This document shows, piece by piece, positions 1 through 5,636 of a stretch of DNA of 5,862 nucleotides (position 1 is its first letter; each line of letters begins with the position of its first letter). The position numbers and the translations under genes were made by a program. The stretch is from JBNJEM01 sp051745935. GTDB lineage: Bacteria > Planctomycetota > Planctomycetia > Pirellulales > Pirellulaceae. Below the pieces are notes generated by a model, which saw only the letters and a list, made by a program, of their open reading frames with translations, had not been told where the DNA came from and searched no databases. Location: the NCBI GenBank assembly GCA_051745935.1, contig JBNJEM010000515.1:1-5862 (forward strand). The letters run 5' to 3'.

Positions 1-49
1 TTCGTGAACTTTGCAGACAGTGAATCAAAGTCGGTTTCGCACGCCAACA

Positions 50-69
50 GACGGGCCTGGAGACCCGTC
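50..69. repeat. Short hairpin, planctomycete-type dispersed motif
   Basis: GACGGG at 50-55 and CCCGTC at 64-69 form a perfect 6-bp stem around the 8-nt loop CCTGGAGA, followed by CTAC. Similar 'gacgggc-tgga-gcccgtc-ctac' hairpins are, as far as I recall, scattered between genes in many planctomycete and verrucomicrobial genomes. Only one copy is in this window, so its repeat status rests on memory rather than on the sequence here. There is no T-run, so it is not a standard intrinsic terminator. Confidence 0.35.
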
Positions 70-156
70 CTACTTCAATCGTTATGCAACTGCAGGGTAA
101 AGTTGTCGGGAGAGCGGGTCGGGCCCGGGGTGTTCGTGGCCGTGGCTTGAGCAAAT

Positions 157-188
157 CTGACCGTGTAGAATACGGTGTCAGGTTTTTT
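157..188 (+). terminator. Rho-independent terminator
   Basis: CTGA (157-160) pairs with TCAG (178-181), and CCGT (161-164) pairs with ACGG (172-175). The inner stem can extend by a G-T and a T-A pair to a 3-nt AGA loop, leaving a 2-nt TG bulge at 176-177. The hairpin is followed at once by G and six T (183-188). A near-duplicate of the tail, TGTCAGGTT plus a second T-run, follows at 188-202. This would end transcription of whatever enters from the left edge and insulates the gene at 391. Confidence 0.6.
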
Positions 189-204
189 GTCAGGTTGTTT
201 TTTC

Positions 205-294
205 GCTATATTTCAGGCGGTTGGATTTTTCCGGGTGGAAAGCTGCCCGACGCAAGCCGTCCTCCCGTTGGTCGGACTCGCGGCGGAGAAAGCC
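205..294 (+). repeat. 90-bp dispersed repeat, copy A
   Basis: This block aligns without gaps to the reverse complement of 5521-5610, with 77 of 90 bases identical by hand count. Two short stems are fully kept in both copies: CGGG (232-235) with CCCG (246-249), and GTCC (259-262) with GGAC (274-277). The same reading frame is open in both copies, but the 13 differences fall 5, 2 and 6 on codon positions 1, 2 and 3. That is not the pattern of a conserved protein, so a non-coding element is more likely. It lies 16 bases after a terminator and 96 bases before the start codon at 391, pointing toward that gene. Confidence 0.75.
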
Positions 295-390
295 ATCCGT
301 GACCGGTATAAATGCAAGTTAATCCACCGGGTCCGTCGGTGAGCATCGTAGAGGTTCGAAATCACACTTGGTCATTTTTGGGATTTCGTC

Positions 391-1107
391 ATGCCGTTGC
401 TTGATCATTTTCATCCGCCGTTGCACGGGCCACGCCGCTGGGAAGGATTCCATCATGCGTGGGCTACATTTATTGCACAGCAGTTGAACCAGGAAACGCT
501 TCCGCCGGAATATTTCGCCGAGTCGGAGATCAGTCTGGGGCCGGAGCTGCAAATTGATGTAGCGACCATGGAGGCTGGTACATCCAAGGCCGATGACAAT
601 GGTGGCACGGCGGTGTGGGCTCCCTCAAAACCGGCGATTTCCGTGGCGGTTGACTTCGCGCGGCTTGACACATGCGAGGTTCGTGTCTACCAGGATCTGG
701 GTGGAGCGAAGCTTCGCGCGGCAATTGAGTTGGTCAGCCCAGCGAACAAGGATCGGCCGGGGAGCCGCCGGACGTTCGCCGCGAAATGCGCGGGTTACTT
801 GAAACACGGCGTGGGGCTTTGTATTATCGATATCGTCACCCAACGAGCAGCCAACCTGCACGCTGAGCTTTGTGAGGTGTTGGAGGCGGAAGAAGCTCAG
901 TGGAGTGCCCTGACCGGGCTGTCCGCAATCGCGTACCGGCCGGTGACAATCGCACAATGGCCGCACCTTGAAATTTGGCCTCAAGCCCTCGAACTTGGCC
1001 ACCCTCTTCCGGTTGTGCCTCTTTGGGTGAACCTGGACATTTGTGTGCCAATTCGTTTGGAAGATACCTATCGTGCTACCTGTCAGTCGCTGCGTATCTC
1101 CGGATAG
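391..1107 (+). CDS. DUF4058-family protein of unknown function (paralogue 1)
   Basis: A 238-residue protein, apparently full length, beginning MPLLDHFHPPL. The opening and a WEGFHHAW segment (residues 17-24) match a DUF4058-like family common in planctomycetes. The core is an IDVATME segment (55-61), an EVRVY strand (96-100), the motif IELVSPANK (112-120), a conserved Lys (132) and a hydrophobic strand ending in Asp (IIDIV, 145-149). The C-terminal HPLPVVPLW (204-212) is also typical. No signal peptide or membrane segment is seen, so it is probably cytoplasmic. The biochemical role is unknown; the strand order loosely recalls Uma2-type PD-(D/E)XK nuclease folds, which is inference only. A weak GGGA at 380-383, seven bases ahead, supports the ATG at 391. 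The next gene is a distant paralogue. Confidence is high for the gene and family, nil for function. Confidence 0.85.
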   Translation: MPLLDHFHPPLHGPRRWEGFHHAWATFIAQQLNQETLPPEYFAESEISLGPELQIDVATMEAGTSKADDNGGTAVWAPSKPAISVAVDFARLDTCEVRVYQDLGGAKLRAAIELVSPANKDRPGSRRTFAAKCAGYLKHGVGLCIIDIVTQRAANLHAELCEVLEAEEAQWSALTGLSAIAYRPVTIAQWPHLEIWPQALELGHPLPVVPLWVNLDICVPIRLEDTYRATCQSLRISG

Positions 1108-1237
1108 CGGATGTCTTGCGACGTTGCCCACCTCCGGGGGAATCCGCTCGGGCGGGTGCGGGCCGCGGCCAGCGGAAAGCACCGGCCCCGACACTGCCCT
1201 CGTCCCGCTACCGCCCAACCGCGAGCCATGCCATAGT

Positions 1238-1254
1238 CTGGGATGAAATCCCAG
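1238..1254 (+). other. Perfect hairpin in the gap between the DUF4058 genes
   Basis: CTGGGAT (1238-1244) and ATCCCAG (1248-1254) form a perfect 7-bp stem with a GAA loop. It lies between the stop at 1107 and the promoter at 1278-1306. A short TTTT follows 9 bases after the stem, so it could be a weak terminator for the first gene, but the T-run is too short and distant to call it one. The rest of 1108-1369 holds GC-rich sequence, including the palindrome GGCCGCGGCC (1161-1170), and no gene. Confidence 0.35.
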
Positions 1255-1277
1255 GATACACTCTTTTCGACCATTCC

Positions 1278-1306
1278 CTGACACGTCCCTCTTGGCTTGT
1301 TAGAAT
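1278..1306 (+). promoter_or_regulatory. Sigma-70-type promoter for the second DUF4058 gene
   Basis: CTGACA (1278-1283) matches the -35 consensus at five of six bases, and TAGAAT (1301-1306) matches the -10 consensus at four of six. The spacer is exactly 17 bases. Transcription would start near 1313, leaving a leader of about 57 bases before the ATG at 1370. This suggests the second gene is not solely dependent on read-through from the first. Confidence 0.5.
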
Positions 1307-1355
1307 AAAGGGGCCTGGCGTGAAGTGAAAAAGATGTTGAATTCGTCGTGGCCGT

Positions 1356-1360
1356 GGGAG
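1356..1360 (+). promoter_or_regulatory. Ribosome binding site that fixes the start at 1370
   Basis: GGGAG lies nine bases before the ATG at 1370. Starts further upstream, a GTG at 1325 and an ATG at 1334, have no comparable site, and they add 15 and 12 residues not expected in the family. The family normally opens with SPFPGMDPYLE, as the 1370 start gives. Confidence 0.6.
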
Positions 1361-1369
1361 GTTGGAGCA

Positions 1370-2170
1370 ATGGCGTCGCCGTTCCCCGGAATGGATCCCT
1401 ATTTGGAGCATCCCGACATTTTTTCAGACTTTCACGACAGCTTCATCGCGTATTTACGAGAAACGCTGCTTACGCAACTGCCTGAACCATATTACGCCGC
1501 CCTGGGCCGACGTGCGTGGATCGAGCTGTCGCAGCGCTACATCGGTCCTGATGTTGATGTCGTGCGAGCAGGGGGAACGCGTTCAAAGTCCACGAGGGCC
1601 GGGGCCGTTTCCGAACAAGCAATCACCCAACCGCTGGTGATCCACGTGCCACATGACGAACGTGTGGAGCCGCTGATCGAGATTTATCTGGGGCCTCGGT
1701 TTAACCGGCGGCTGGTGTCCACGATTGAAGTGCTTAGTCGCGCCAACAAGACTTCGGGCGAGCACGGCCGCGATTTGTACCTGAGAAAACAACAAGAGAT
1801 ACTTGGGAGCAAAGTTCACTTGGTCGAAATCGACTTGTTGAGAGAGGGCCAGCATACCACGGCCGTGCCTGAGAAGTGGCTAAGAGCTAAAACCACGCAA
1901 TTCGATTATCACGTCTGTGTCCACCGCTTCGACAAGTTGGAGGATTTCTTCATCTATCCCATCCAGCTTCACCAACCGCTACCGGTGATCTCGGTCCCTC
2001 TGCTACCCGGCGATTCCGCGGTTTCGCTGGACCTTCAAGCAGTTTTCCATCGTACCTACGAAGCCGGGCCCTACAGCCGCGAAATCGACTATCAACACGA
2101 TACGCCTATACCACCATTGTCCGATCAACAGTCAGAATGGGCCGCGCAACTGCTGCGAACTGGAAGCTGA
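1370..2170 (+). CDS. DUF4058-family protein of unknown function (paralogue 2)
   Basis: A 266-residue protein with the classic DUF4058 opening SPFPGMDPYLEHP (3-15), then a first domain ending in IGPDVDVV (58-65). A variable linker (66-88) is followed by strands LVIHVP (89-94) and LIEIYLG (102-108), the motif IEVLSRANK (119-127), a conserved Lys (140), and a strand VEIDLLR (152-158). The C-terminal part has PLPVISVPL (203-211) and a tail with tyrosines. There is no signal peptide or membrane helix. Function is unknown across the family. The arrangement P-D-V, then E-V-L-S with a downstream Lys and a V-x-I-D strand, resembles Uma2 and related PD-(D/E)XK folds; I infer this from motif order only. 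It has its own promoter and is followed within six bases by a 155-bp palindrome that may act as its 3' end. Confidence 0.9.
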   Translation: MASPFPGMDPYLEHPDIFSDFHDSFIAYLRETLLTQLPEPYYAALGRRAWIELSQRYIGPDVDVVRAGGTRSKSTRAGAVSEQAITQPLVIHVPHDERVEPLIEIYLGPRFNRRLVSTIEVLSRANKTSGEHGRDLYLRKQQEILGSKVHLVEIDLLREGQHTTAVPEKWLRAKTTQFDYHVCVHRFDKLEDFFIYPIQLHQPLPVISVPLLPGDSAVSLDLQAVFHRTYEAGPYSREIDYQHDTPIPPLSDQQSEWAAQLLRTGS

Positions 2171-2175
2171 GGAAC

Positions 2176-2330
2176 GGCTCAGAAATAACTGCGGCGTTTT
2201 TCGGAGGGTGGCACTGGCTGAGCGAGCGGCGAGACGCGTTCCCTCTCCAAAAAACGGGGATCGCGAGCGGAGCCAGTGTGCCGGACGATTCGGAGGCACG
2301 TTGAATTGCGAAGTTATTCTTGAGCGAGCC
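2176..2330. repeat. 155-bp imperfect palindrome, MITE-like or 3'-end structure
   Basis: The outer arms are GGCTCAGAAATAACT (2176-2190) against AAGTTATTCTTGAGC plus GAGCC (2311-2330); within them GCTCA and AATAACT pair exactly. Inner arms are GGCACTGGCT (2210-2219) against AGCCAGTGTGCC (2271-2282), equal but for two bases. Two direct repeats are laid over this: TTCGGAGG (2200-2207 and 2289-2296) and GCGAGCGG (2222-2229 and 2263-2270). No transposase gene or sizeable protein frame lies inside. It could be a miniature inverted-repeat element, or a long structured 3' end for the DUF4058 gene that stops six bases upstream. I do not recognise the family. Confidence 0.55.
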
Positions 2331-2379
2331 TTAAGGCCCCCCAGCGGGTTCGCCGGACATTCATGAGACAAAGAAGGTA

Positions 2380-2529
2380 ATGAAACGCGAAGCGATAACG
2401 AGCCGGTTGGCGTCTTTTTTGGTGGTTGGGTTGTGCGGCTTCATGGCACGACCAGCGGCAGCAGCGGACTTTGTGGGAGAAGGGGAGGGGGGCAGGGACC
2501 GGCCCATGGCCACGCTCAAGACCCGTTGA
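2380..2529 (+). CDS. Small secreted peptide or truncated exported protein
   Basis: A 49-residue frame with a textbook Sec signal peptide: MKRE, a charged start; a hydrophobic core around LASFLVVGLCGFMA (10-23); then an ARPAAAA stretch (23-29) with cleavage likely before Asp30. Only about 20 residues follow (DFVGEGEGGRDRP and on) before the TGA. AAAGAAGGT just upstream matches the anti-Shine-Dalgarno well, but AGAAGG ends only two bases before the ATG, which is unusually tight. The mature part matches nothing I know. It may be a real small secreted peptide, or the 5' remnant of a longer exported protein cut off by deletion, plausible next to the palindrome at 2176-2330. No continuation in another frame is obvious. 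It runs convergent to the permease gene. Confidence 0.45.
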   Translation: MKREAITSRLASFLVVGLCGFMARPAAAADFVGEGEGGRDRPMATLKTR

Positions 2530-2552
2530 AACCAGCCCTGGCGATCGCGCGG

Positions 2553-2574
2553 CCCGCCGTCCGCGCCGGGCGGG
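2553..2574 (-). terminator. GC-rich hairpin beyond the permease stop
   Basis: CCCGCC (2553-2558) and GGCGGG (2569-2574) form a 6-bp GC stem with a 10-nt loop, seven bases past the permease stop codon and between two convergent genes. It has no T-run on either strand, so it would be at best a pause site, a factor-dependent terminator or an RNA-protecting hairpin. Confidence 0.3.
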
Positions 2575-2580
2575 ACACGT

Positions 2581-3423
2581 CTATTCCGAACGCCGGACGT
2601 GCCACAACGTGCTTCCCAAATAGACGGCGCCGGCAGCCAGCACGATGGCTGATTCGGGGCTGATGGACGTGCCGTACACGGCCAGCCGGGGCAGGGTGGT
2701 GATTGCCAGTGACAGCCCGGTGGCCACGATCATGGTTCCGCTGATTCGATCCACGTGATGCGCGGCGGCCGCTGCTGGAAGGGTAAGGAGCGCCATGACC
2801 AGGATCAAGCCAACGATTTGGGTCAGACAGATTACGGTCAGCGCCACCAGGCACAGGAGCACGGCGTTGGTGGCAAAGACATTGATTCCCTGGATTTCAG
2901 CCTGTTGCTGATCCAGGCAAATGGCGAGAAACCGTTTGTGGTAGGCCAGCGCGATGGCCAGGATAATCAGATTGAGCACCGCCAGCAGAACAACGTCACT
3001 CGACTTCACCACACTGATATTTCCGAACAGGTAGCTCATCAATTCCGTGTGATAACCTGGCGTCAGTTTGATGAATAAGATGCCCACGGCCATGCCGACG
3101 GCCCAGAGAGCGCCGATCAGGGTATCCATCCGCTCCGCAACGTGTTCATGCACGAAAGCAATAAGGATCGCCCCGGCGAGCGCCGCCACCATCGCCCCGT
3201 GGACCGGTTGAAACCAGTCCATGGCGGGGATTTTGTCATTGAGCCAGATCGTCGCGCCCACTCCGGCGACCGCCATGTGCGCGATGGCGCCGCTGAGAAA
3301 CACGATCCGCTTGGTGACGACGTAAGGTCCCACGACCCCACACGCCAAGCTGGCCAGAAGACCGGCAAGCAGGCCCGTGGCCAAGAAGGGATTGTGAGCG
3401 ACGTCACGGAAGAACTGCATCAT
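2581..3423 (-). CDS. znuB: Metal (probably zinc) ABC transporter permease, ABC-3 family
   Basis: A 280-residue integral membrane protein of the ABC-3 (ZnuB/MntB/TroC) family, at normal family length. It forms the channel through which the metal crosses the cytoplasmic membrane. About eight hydrophobic segments are visible, near residues 12-34, 40-57, 76-95, 101-119, 143-160, 184-220, 230-245 and 257-273. Family landmarks are SGAIAHMAVAGVG (44-56, the counterpart of the usual GDALSHA-PGVA motif), SYLFGNI (130-136) and GLILVMALLTLPAAAA (205-220). The double ATG at 3423/3420 is chosen because AGGCGG stands seven bases ahead and the protein then begins MMQFF before the first helix. A start at 3555 would add 44 polar residues encoded inside the ATPase gene. 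The start lies 20 bases inside the end of the ATPase gene, which implies translational coupling. Metal choice (Zn rather than Mn) is inferred from the His-rich binding protein. Confidence 0.93.
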   Translation of the reverse strand: MMQFFRDVAHNPFLATGLLAGLLASLACGVVGPYVVTKRIVFLSGAIAHMAVAGVGATIWLNDKIPAMDWFQPVHGAMVAALAGAILIAFVHEHVAERMDTLIGALWAVGMAVGILFIKLTPGYHTELMSYLFGNISVVKSSDVVLLAVLNLIILAIALAYHKRFLAICLDQQQAEIQGINVFATNAVLLCLVALTVICLTQIVGLILVMALLTLPAAAAAHHVDRISGTMIVATGLSLAITTLPRLAVYGTSISPESAIVLAAGAVYLGSTLWHVRRSE

Positions 3424-4267
3424 TGGAATCCGCCTGGATCTGTGAATCGGACGGCGGTCCGCCGTGCTGCCGGGAGCCGGTCTCGCATCCGGAATCGCAG
3501 CCCGCATCAGACAGCGGGCACTCATCCAGGTGCCGGACGGCGTGCATGTTCTCATGATACATGCCAGCCATCATGTCATAAGAGATCTCGTCGGCGGCGT
3601 GGACCGTCAACTGCCGATTCAGGCACGCCACTCGTTTCAAATGCCGCGAAACGAAGCTCACGTCGTGGCTGACGATCACCAGCGGCACTTGCTCATTCAA
3701 CCGGTGTAGCAGATCGGTCATGCTCCGTTCCATGTGAACGTCGATGCCGGTGGTGGGTTCGTCGAGCAACAGCAGTTCCGCGTCGGCCGCCAACGCGCGG
3801 GCGATCAACACCCGCTGACGCTGGCCTCCGGACAACGTCCCGAAACGCCGCCGCGCGAGATCAGCCGTTTCCGTCACGCGCAGCGATTCCAGGGCCGCTT
3901 CCACGTGCCGGCGACGAAACCAGGGCCCCCACGAGGAGCGATGCAGACGCCCGGTCAATACGACGTCCAAGACGTTGGCCGGCACACTTAAATCAATCGT
4001 GGTCTGCTGGGGAACGTATCCGATTCGATGACGAACCCGGGTCGGGGAATCCCCCAGAACCTTCACTGTTCCGTTCCGCGGCCGCAACAGGCCGAGAATC
4101 AATTTCAAGAGGGTCGTCTTGCCGCCGCCATTGGGGCCAATGATGGCAAGGAAGTCAGAGGGCCAAACCTCCAAGGTCACATTGTCCAAAGCCGGTTCCC
4201 GCGCATGATGCGCCGAATAGGCGAACGTGACGCCCCGCAGCTCGACAATCGGTTCCATTCCATTCAT
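3404..4267 (-). CDS. znuC: Metal (probably zinc) ABC transporter ATP-binding protein with His/Cys tail
   Basis: A 287-residue ABC ATPase that powers the importer from the cytoplasmic side. All core motifs are intact: an aromatic A-loop Tyr17, Walker A GPNGGGKTT (44-52), Q-loop Gln in YVPQQ (84-88), signature LSGGQ (145-149), Walker B LLLLDEP (165-171) and H-loop His201. After the nucleotide-binding domain there is a tail of about 50 residues with His238, His242, His246 and Cys250 at strict four-residue spacing, then Cys257, Cys261 and His268. Such a tail could bind metal and tune activity; that is inference. His-rich C-termini are known in some ZnuC proteins. The ATG at 4267 overlaps the stop of the binding-protein gene as ATGA; a start at the ATG three codons later (4258) is also possible. 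Its 3' end overlaps the permease gene by 20 bases. Confidence 0.95.
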   Translation of the reverse strand: MNGMEPIVELRGVTFAYSAHHAREPALDNVTLEVWPSDFLAIIGPNGGGKTTLLKLILGLLRPRNGTVKVLGDSPTRVRHRIGYVPQQTTIDLSVPANVLDVVLTGRLHRSSWGPWFRRRHVEAALESLRVTETADLARRRFGTLSGGQRQRVLIARALAADAELLLLDEPTTGIDVHMERSMTDLLHRLNEQVPLVIVSHDVSFVSRHLKRVACLNRQLTVHAADEISYDMMAGMYHENMHAVRHLDECPLSDAGCDSGCETGSRQHGGPPSDSQIQADSNDAVLP

Positions 4268-5328
4268 GGTGACGCCTTGTGGTTTTCGGGCCGAGAGTCA
4301 ACGGGTTGATACGACTTTGCAATGGCCTCCGCCGCCCGGCGAATTTCCGCGAGCACGTCTTCGGCCACTGGATCAAGGGTTTCCACGCGTCCCCCGATCG
4401 CTTCGGCAATCGCCTCCGCCGACTTTCCCGGAATCTGGGGCTGCACGAAAACCACGTTGATATCTTCCTCGCGAGCCAGCGTCTGCAAGACCGTCATCTC
4501 GCGGTCCGTCGGTTCCTTTCCCTGACTTTCAATCGCCACTTGACGCAGCCCGTATTCGTCCGCGAAGTAACCCCACGCCGGATGGAAGATCAGAAAGGCC
4601 TGGCCCGCGAACGGGGCCAGTTTCCGCCGAATGCTCGCGTCCACCTCGTCAAGCCTTGTCTTCAAGGCTTCAAGATTCCGTTGGTACACATCCGCGTGAT
4701 CGGGGTCCAGGTCTTGAAGACGCGAGGCTATCGTCTCGGCCTGGATCTTGAGCAACGGGGGACTGAGCCAGACGTGAGGGTCGTCGCCGGCGTGGTTGTG
4801 TTGGTGGTCGTGCTCGTCCCCGGCGTGCTCGTGCTGCTGGTCGCGCTCCTGTCCCGTATGCCCCACGGGTTCCTCCATGCGCCGCGGCGGGACGCCCTCC
4901 CGCGTATTAACCACCCGCAGCTTTTTCGTCGCTTGGATGGCTTCGGACCACGCTGCCCGCTCAAACGGCACCCCGATTCGGAAGTAAACGTCGGACGCCA
5001 TCACCCGACTGATTTGCTCGTCCGTCGGTTGGTACGTGGCTGGACTATCCCCGGGCTGGACCAGCGCCTGAACCTCTACGTGCTTGCCGCCAATTTGCCG
5101 CACGAGCCACACCTGAGGTTGGATGCTCACCACCGCCCGCACGCTGGCTTCTTGCGTTTGTTGCCCCGTCCGCGCGCAACCAACGGCCAGTGCGATGGCG
5201 GCCAACACGCCATAACAAAACCATCCAGATTTTGCGCCATCCAAGGCGTTTTGCAAGGCGTTTTGGAACCGGAAGCCAAGCCTTGTCACGGCCTGCAAAA
5301 CAGCCCACGCCGACGTCCATGGATTCAT
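4264..5328 (-). CDS. znuA: Metal (probably zinc) ABC transporter substrate-binding lipoprotein
   Basis: A 354-residue solute-binding protein of the ZnuA/TroA cluster that captures the metal outside the membrane. An unusually long polar start (1-38) precedes a hydrophobic core and an AVGC lipobox with the lipid-bearing Cys at 51. The metal pocket comprises DPHVWLSP (183-190, His185), IFHPAWGYF (247-255, His249) and Asp319 in LDPV. A flexible loop (166-185) carries seven His, with HAGD repeated twice; such loops favour zinc. The first family ligand, the His of P-H-x-Y-E-P, is absent: the segment reads SPATYQP (95-101), Ala at that place. The frame is open back to 5673, but those 115 codons run through a repeat and look non-coding. 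The ATG at 5328 has GGGGA seven bases ahead and gives the expected N-terminus. First gene of a three-gene operon. Confidence 0.92.
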   Translation of the reverse strand: MNPWTSAWAVLQAVTRLGFRFQNALQNALDGAKSGWFCYGVLAAIALAVGCARTGQQTQEASVRAVVSIQPQVWLVRQIGGKHVEVQALVQPGDSPATYQPTDEQISRVMASDVYFRIGVPFERAAWSEAIQATKKLRVVNTREGVPPRRMEEPVGHTGQERDQQHEHAGDEHDHQHNHAGDDPHVWLSPPLLKIQAETIASRLQDLDPDHADVYQRNLEALKTRLDEVDASIRRKLAPFAGQAFLIFHPAWGYFADEYGLRQVAIESQGKEPTDREMTVLQTLAREEDINVVFVQPQIPGKSAEAIAEAIGGRVETLDPVAEDVLAEIRRAAEAIAKSYQPVDSRPENHKASP

Positions 5329-5410
5329 CTCGAATTCCCCAATGTGAGACCACGGACCTCGTGGTGGTGCTCCCGAACCCCCCTGACACAAATGCCGCAA
5401 ACCCTTTCCA

Positions 5411-5438
5411 TTTTTATGGAGATGCAATCGAGATGCAA
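5411..5438 (-). promoter_or_regulatory. Candidate promoter of the metal-uptake operon
   Basis: Read on the minus strand, TTGCAT (5438-5433) is a fair -35 box and TAAAAA (5416-5411) a possible -10 box, with 16 bases between them. Transcription would start about 80 bases ahead of the znuA ATG. The -10 sits in the short palindrome TCCAT-TTTT-ATGGA (5407-5420), a possible site for a metal-sensing repressor. No match to the known E. coli or Bacillus Zur or Fur boxes is evident. Confidence 0.4.
5417..5438 (-). repeat. Two tandem 11-bp direct repeats, possible operator
   Basis: On the minus strand TTGCATCTCGA (5438-5428) is followed directly by TTGCATCTCCA (5427-5417), ten of eleven bases equal. 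The period of 11 bases places the two copies on the same face of the helix. The pair covers the -35 box and spacer of the candidate znuA promoter, which is where a repressor of a metal-uptake operon would be expected. Confidence 0.45.
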
Positions 5439-5520
5439 GTGGCCGGGCGTCACCGACCAGGCTCGGCGGCCTCCCGGCAACTCCACCAGTACCCAAGAAT
5501 GCGCCATGCGTATCGCACCA

Positions 5521-5610
5521 AGCATTTTCCGCCGCGAGTCCGGTCAACGGGCGGACGAACTGCCTCGGGCAGCTTTCCACCCGGCAAAATCCAACCGCGT
5601 GAAATATAAC
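5521..5610 (-). repeat. 90-bp dispersed repeat, copy B
   Basis: The reverse complement of this block aligns without gaps to 205-294, 77 of 90 bases equal; flanking sequence shows no clear match, so the ends are sharp. It lies 26 bases after the terminator at 5637-5667 and 192 bases ahead of the znuA ATG, oriented toward znuA, just as copy A points toward its neighbouring gene. The two stems noted for copy A are unchanged here. The rest of 5329-5685 holds the candidate promoter, the tandem repeat and no gene. Confidence 0.75.
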
Positions 5611-5636
5611 GTTCCCATCCTGGTTTTCCAGCATCG

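Larger units (their letters stand above)
1..390. other. Intergenic region, no convincing gene
   Basis: No reading frame here looks like a protein. Frame 1 is open from the window edge to a TGA at 148-150 and frame 3 ends at a TGA at 21-23, so the tail of an upstream gene could lie at the very start. Neither translation resembles a known family. An ATG-initiated frame at 84-302 runs through a terminator hairpin and a non-coding repeat and is judged spurious. The region holds a short hairpin (50-69), a terminator (157-188) and a 90-bp repeat (205-294). A TATAAAT at 307-313 could be a -10 box for the gene at 391, but no -35 hexamer stands at the right distance. Confidence 0.6.

Noticed and set aside
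84..302. 72-codon + strand frame starting MQLQGK
   Set aside because: It runs through the terminator at 157-188 and the 90-bp repeat. Between repeat copies, changes are not biased to the third codon position.
1106..1148. Possible terminator formed by AGCGGAT (1106-1112) and ATCCGCT (1142-1148)
   Set aside because: The loop would be 29 bases and no T-run follows.
625..1284. 219-codon - strand frame opposite the first DUF4058 gene
   Set aside because: It is antisense to a recognised family member over most of its length and has low-complexity, Arg/Pro-rich content typical of a shadow frame.
2132..2371. 79-codon - strand frame over the palindrome
   Set aside because: It spans the inverted repeat and the end of a DUF4058 gene, has Ser/Arg-rich shadow composition, and no ribosome binding site stood out.
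2541..2548. GCGATCGC, the cyanobacterial HIP1 octamer
   Set aside because: I noticed only this one copy, which is expected by chance in GC-rich DNA. Cyanobacterial genomes rich in HIP1 would usually show several in a window of this size.
3142..3672. 176-codon + strand frame opposite the permease and ATPase genes
   Set aside because: It is antisense to two intact genes with full motifs, and its composition is rich in Arg, His and Gly with no family features.
205..5610. Composite transposon bounded by the inverted 90-bp repeats
   Set aside because: No transposase or integrase lies between or beside the repeats, the copies differ at 13 of 90 bases, and the cargo is an ordinary metal importer plus family genes. 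Kept only as a remote option.
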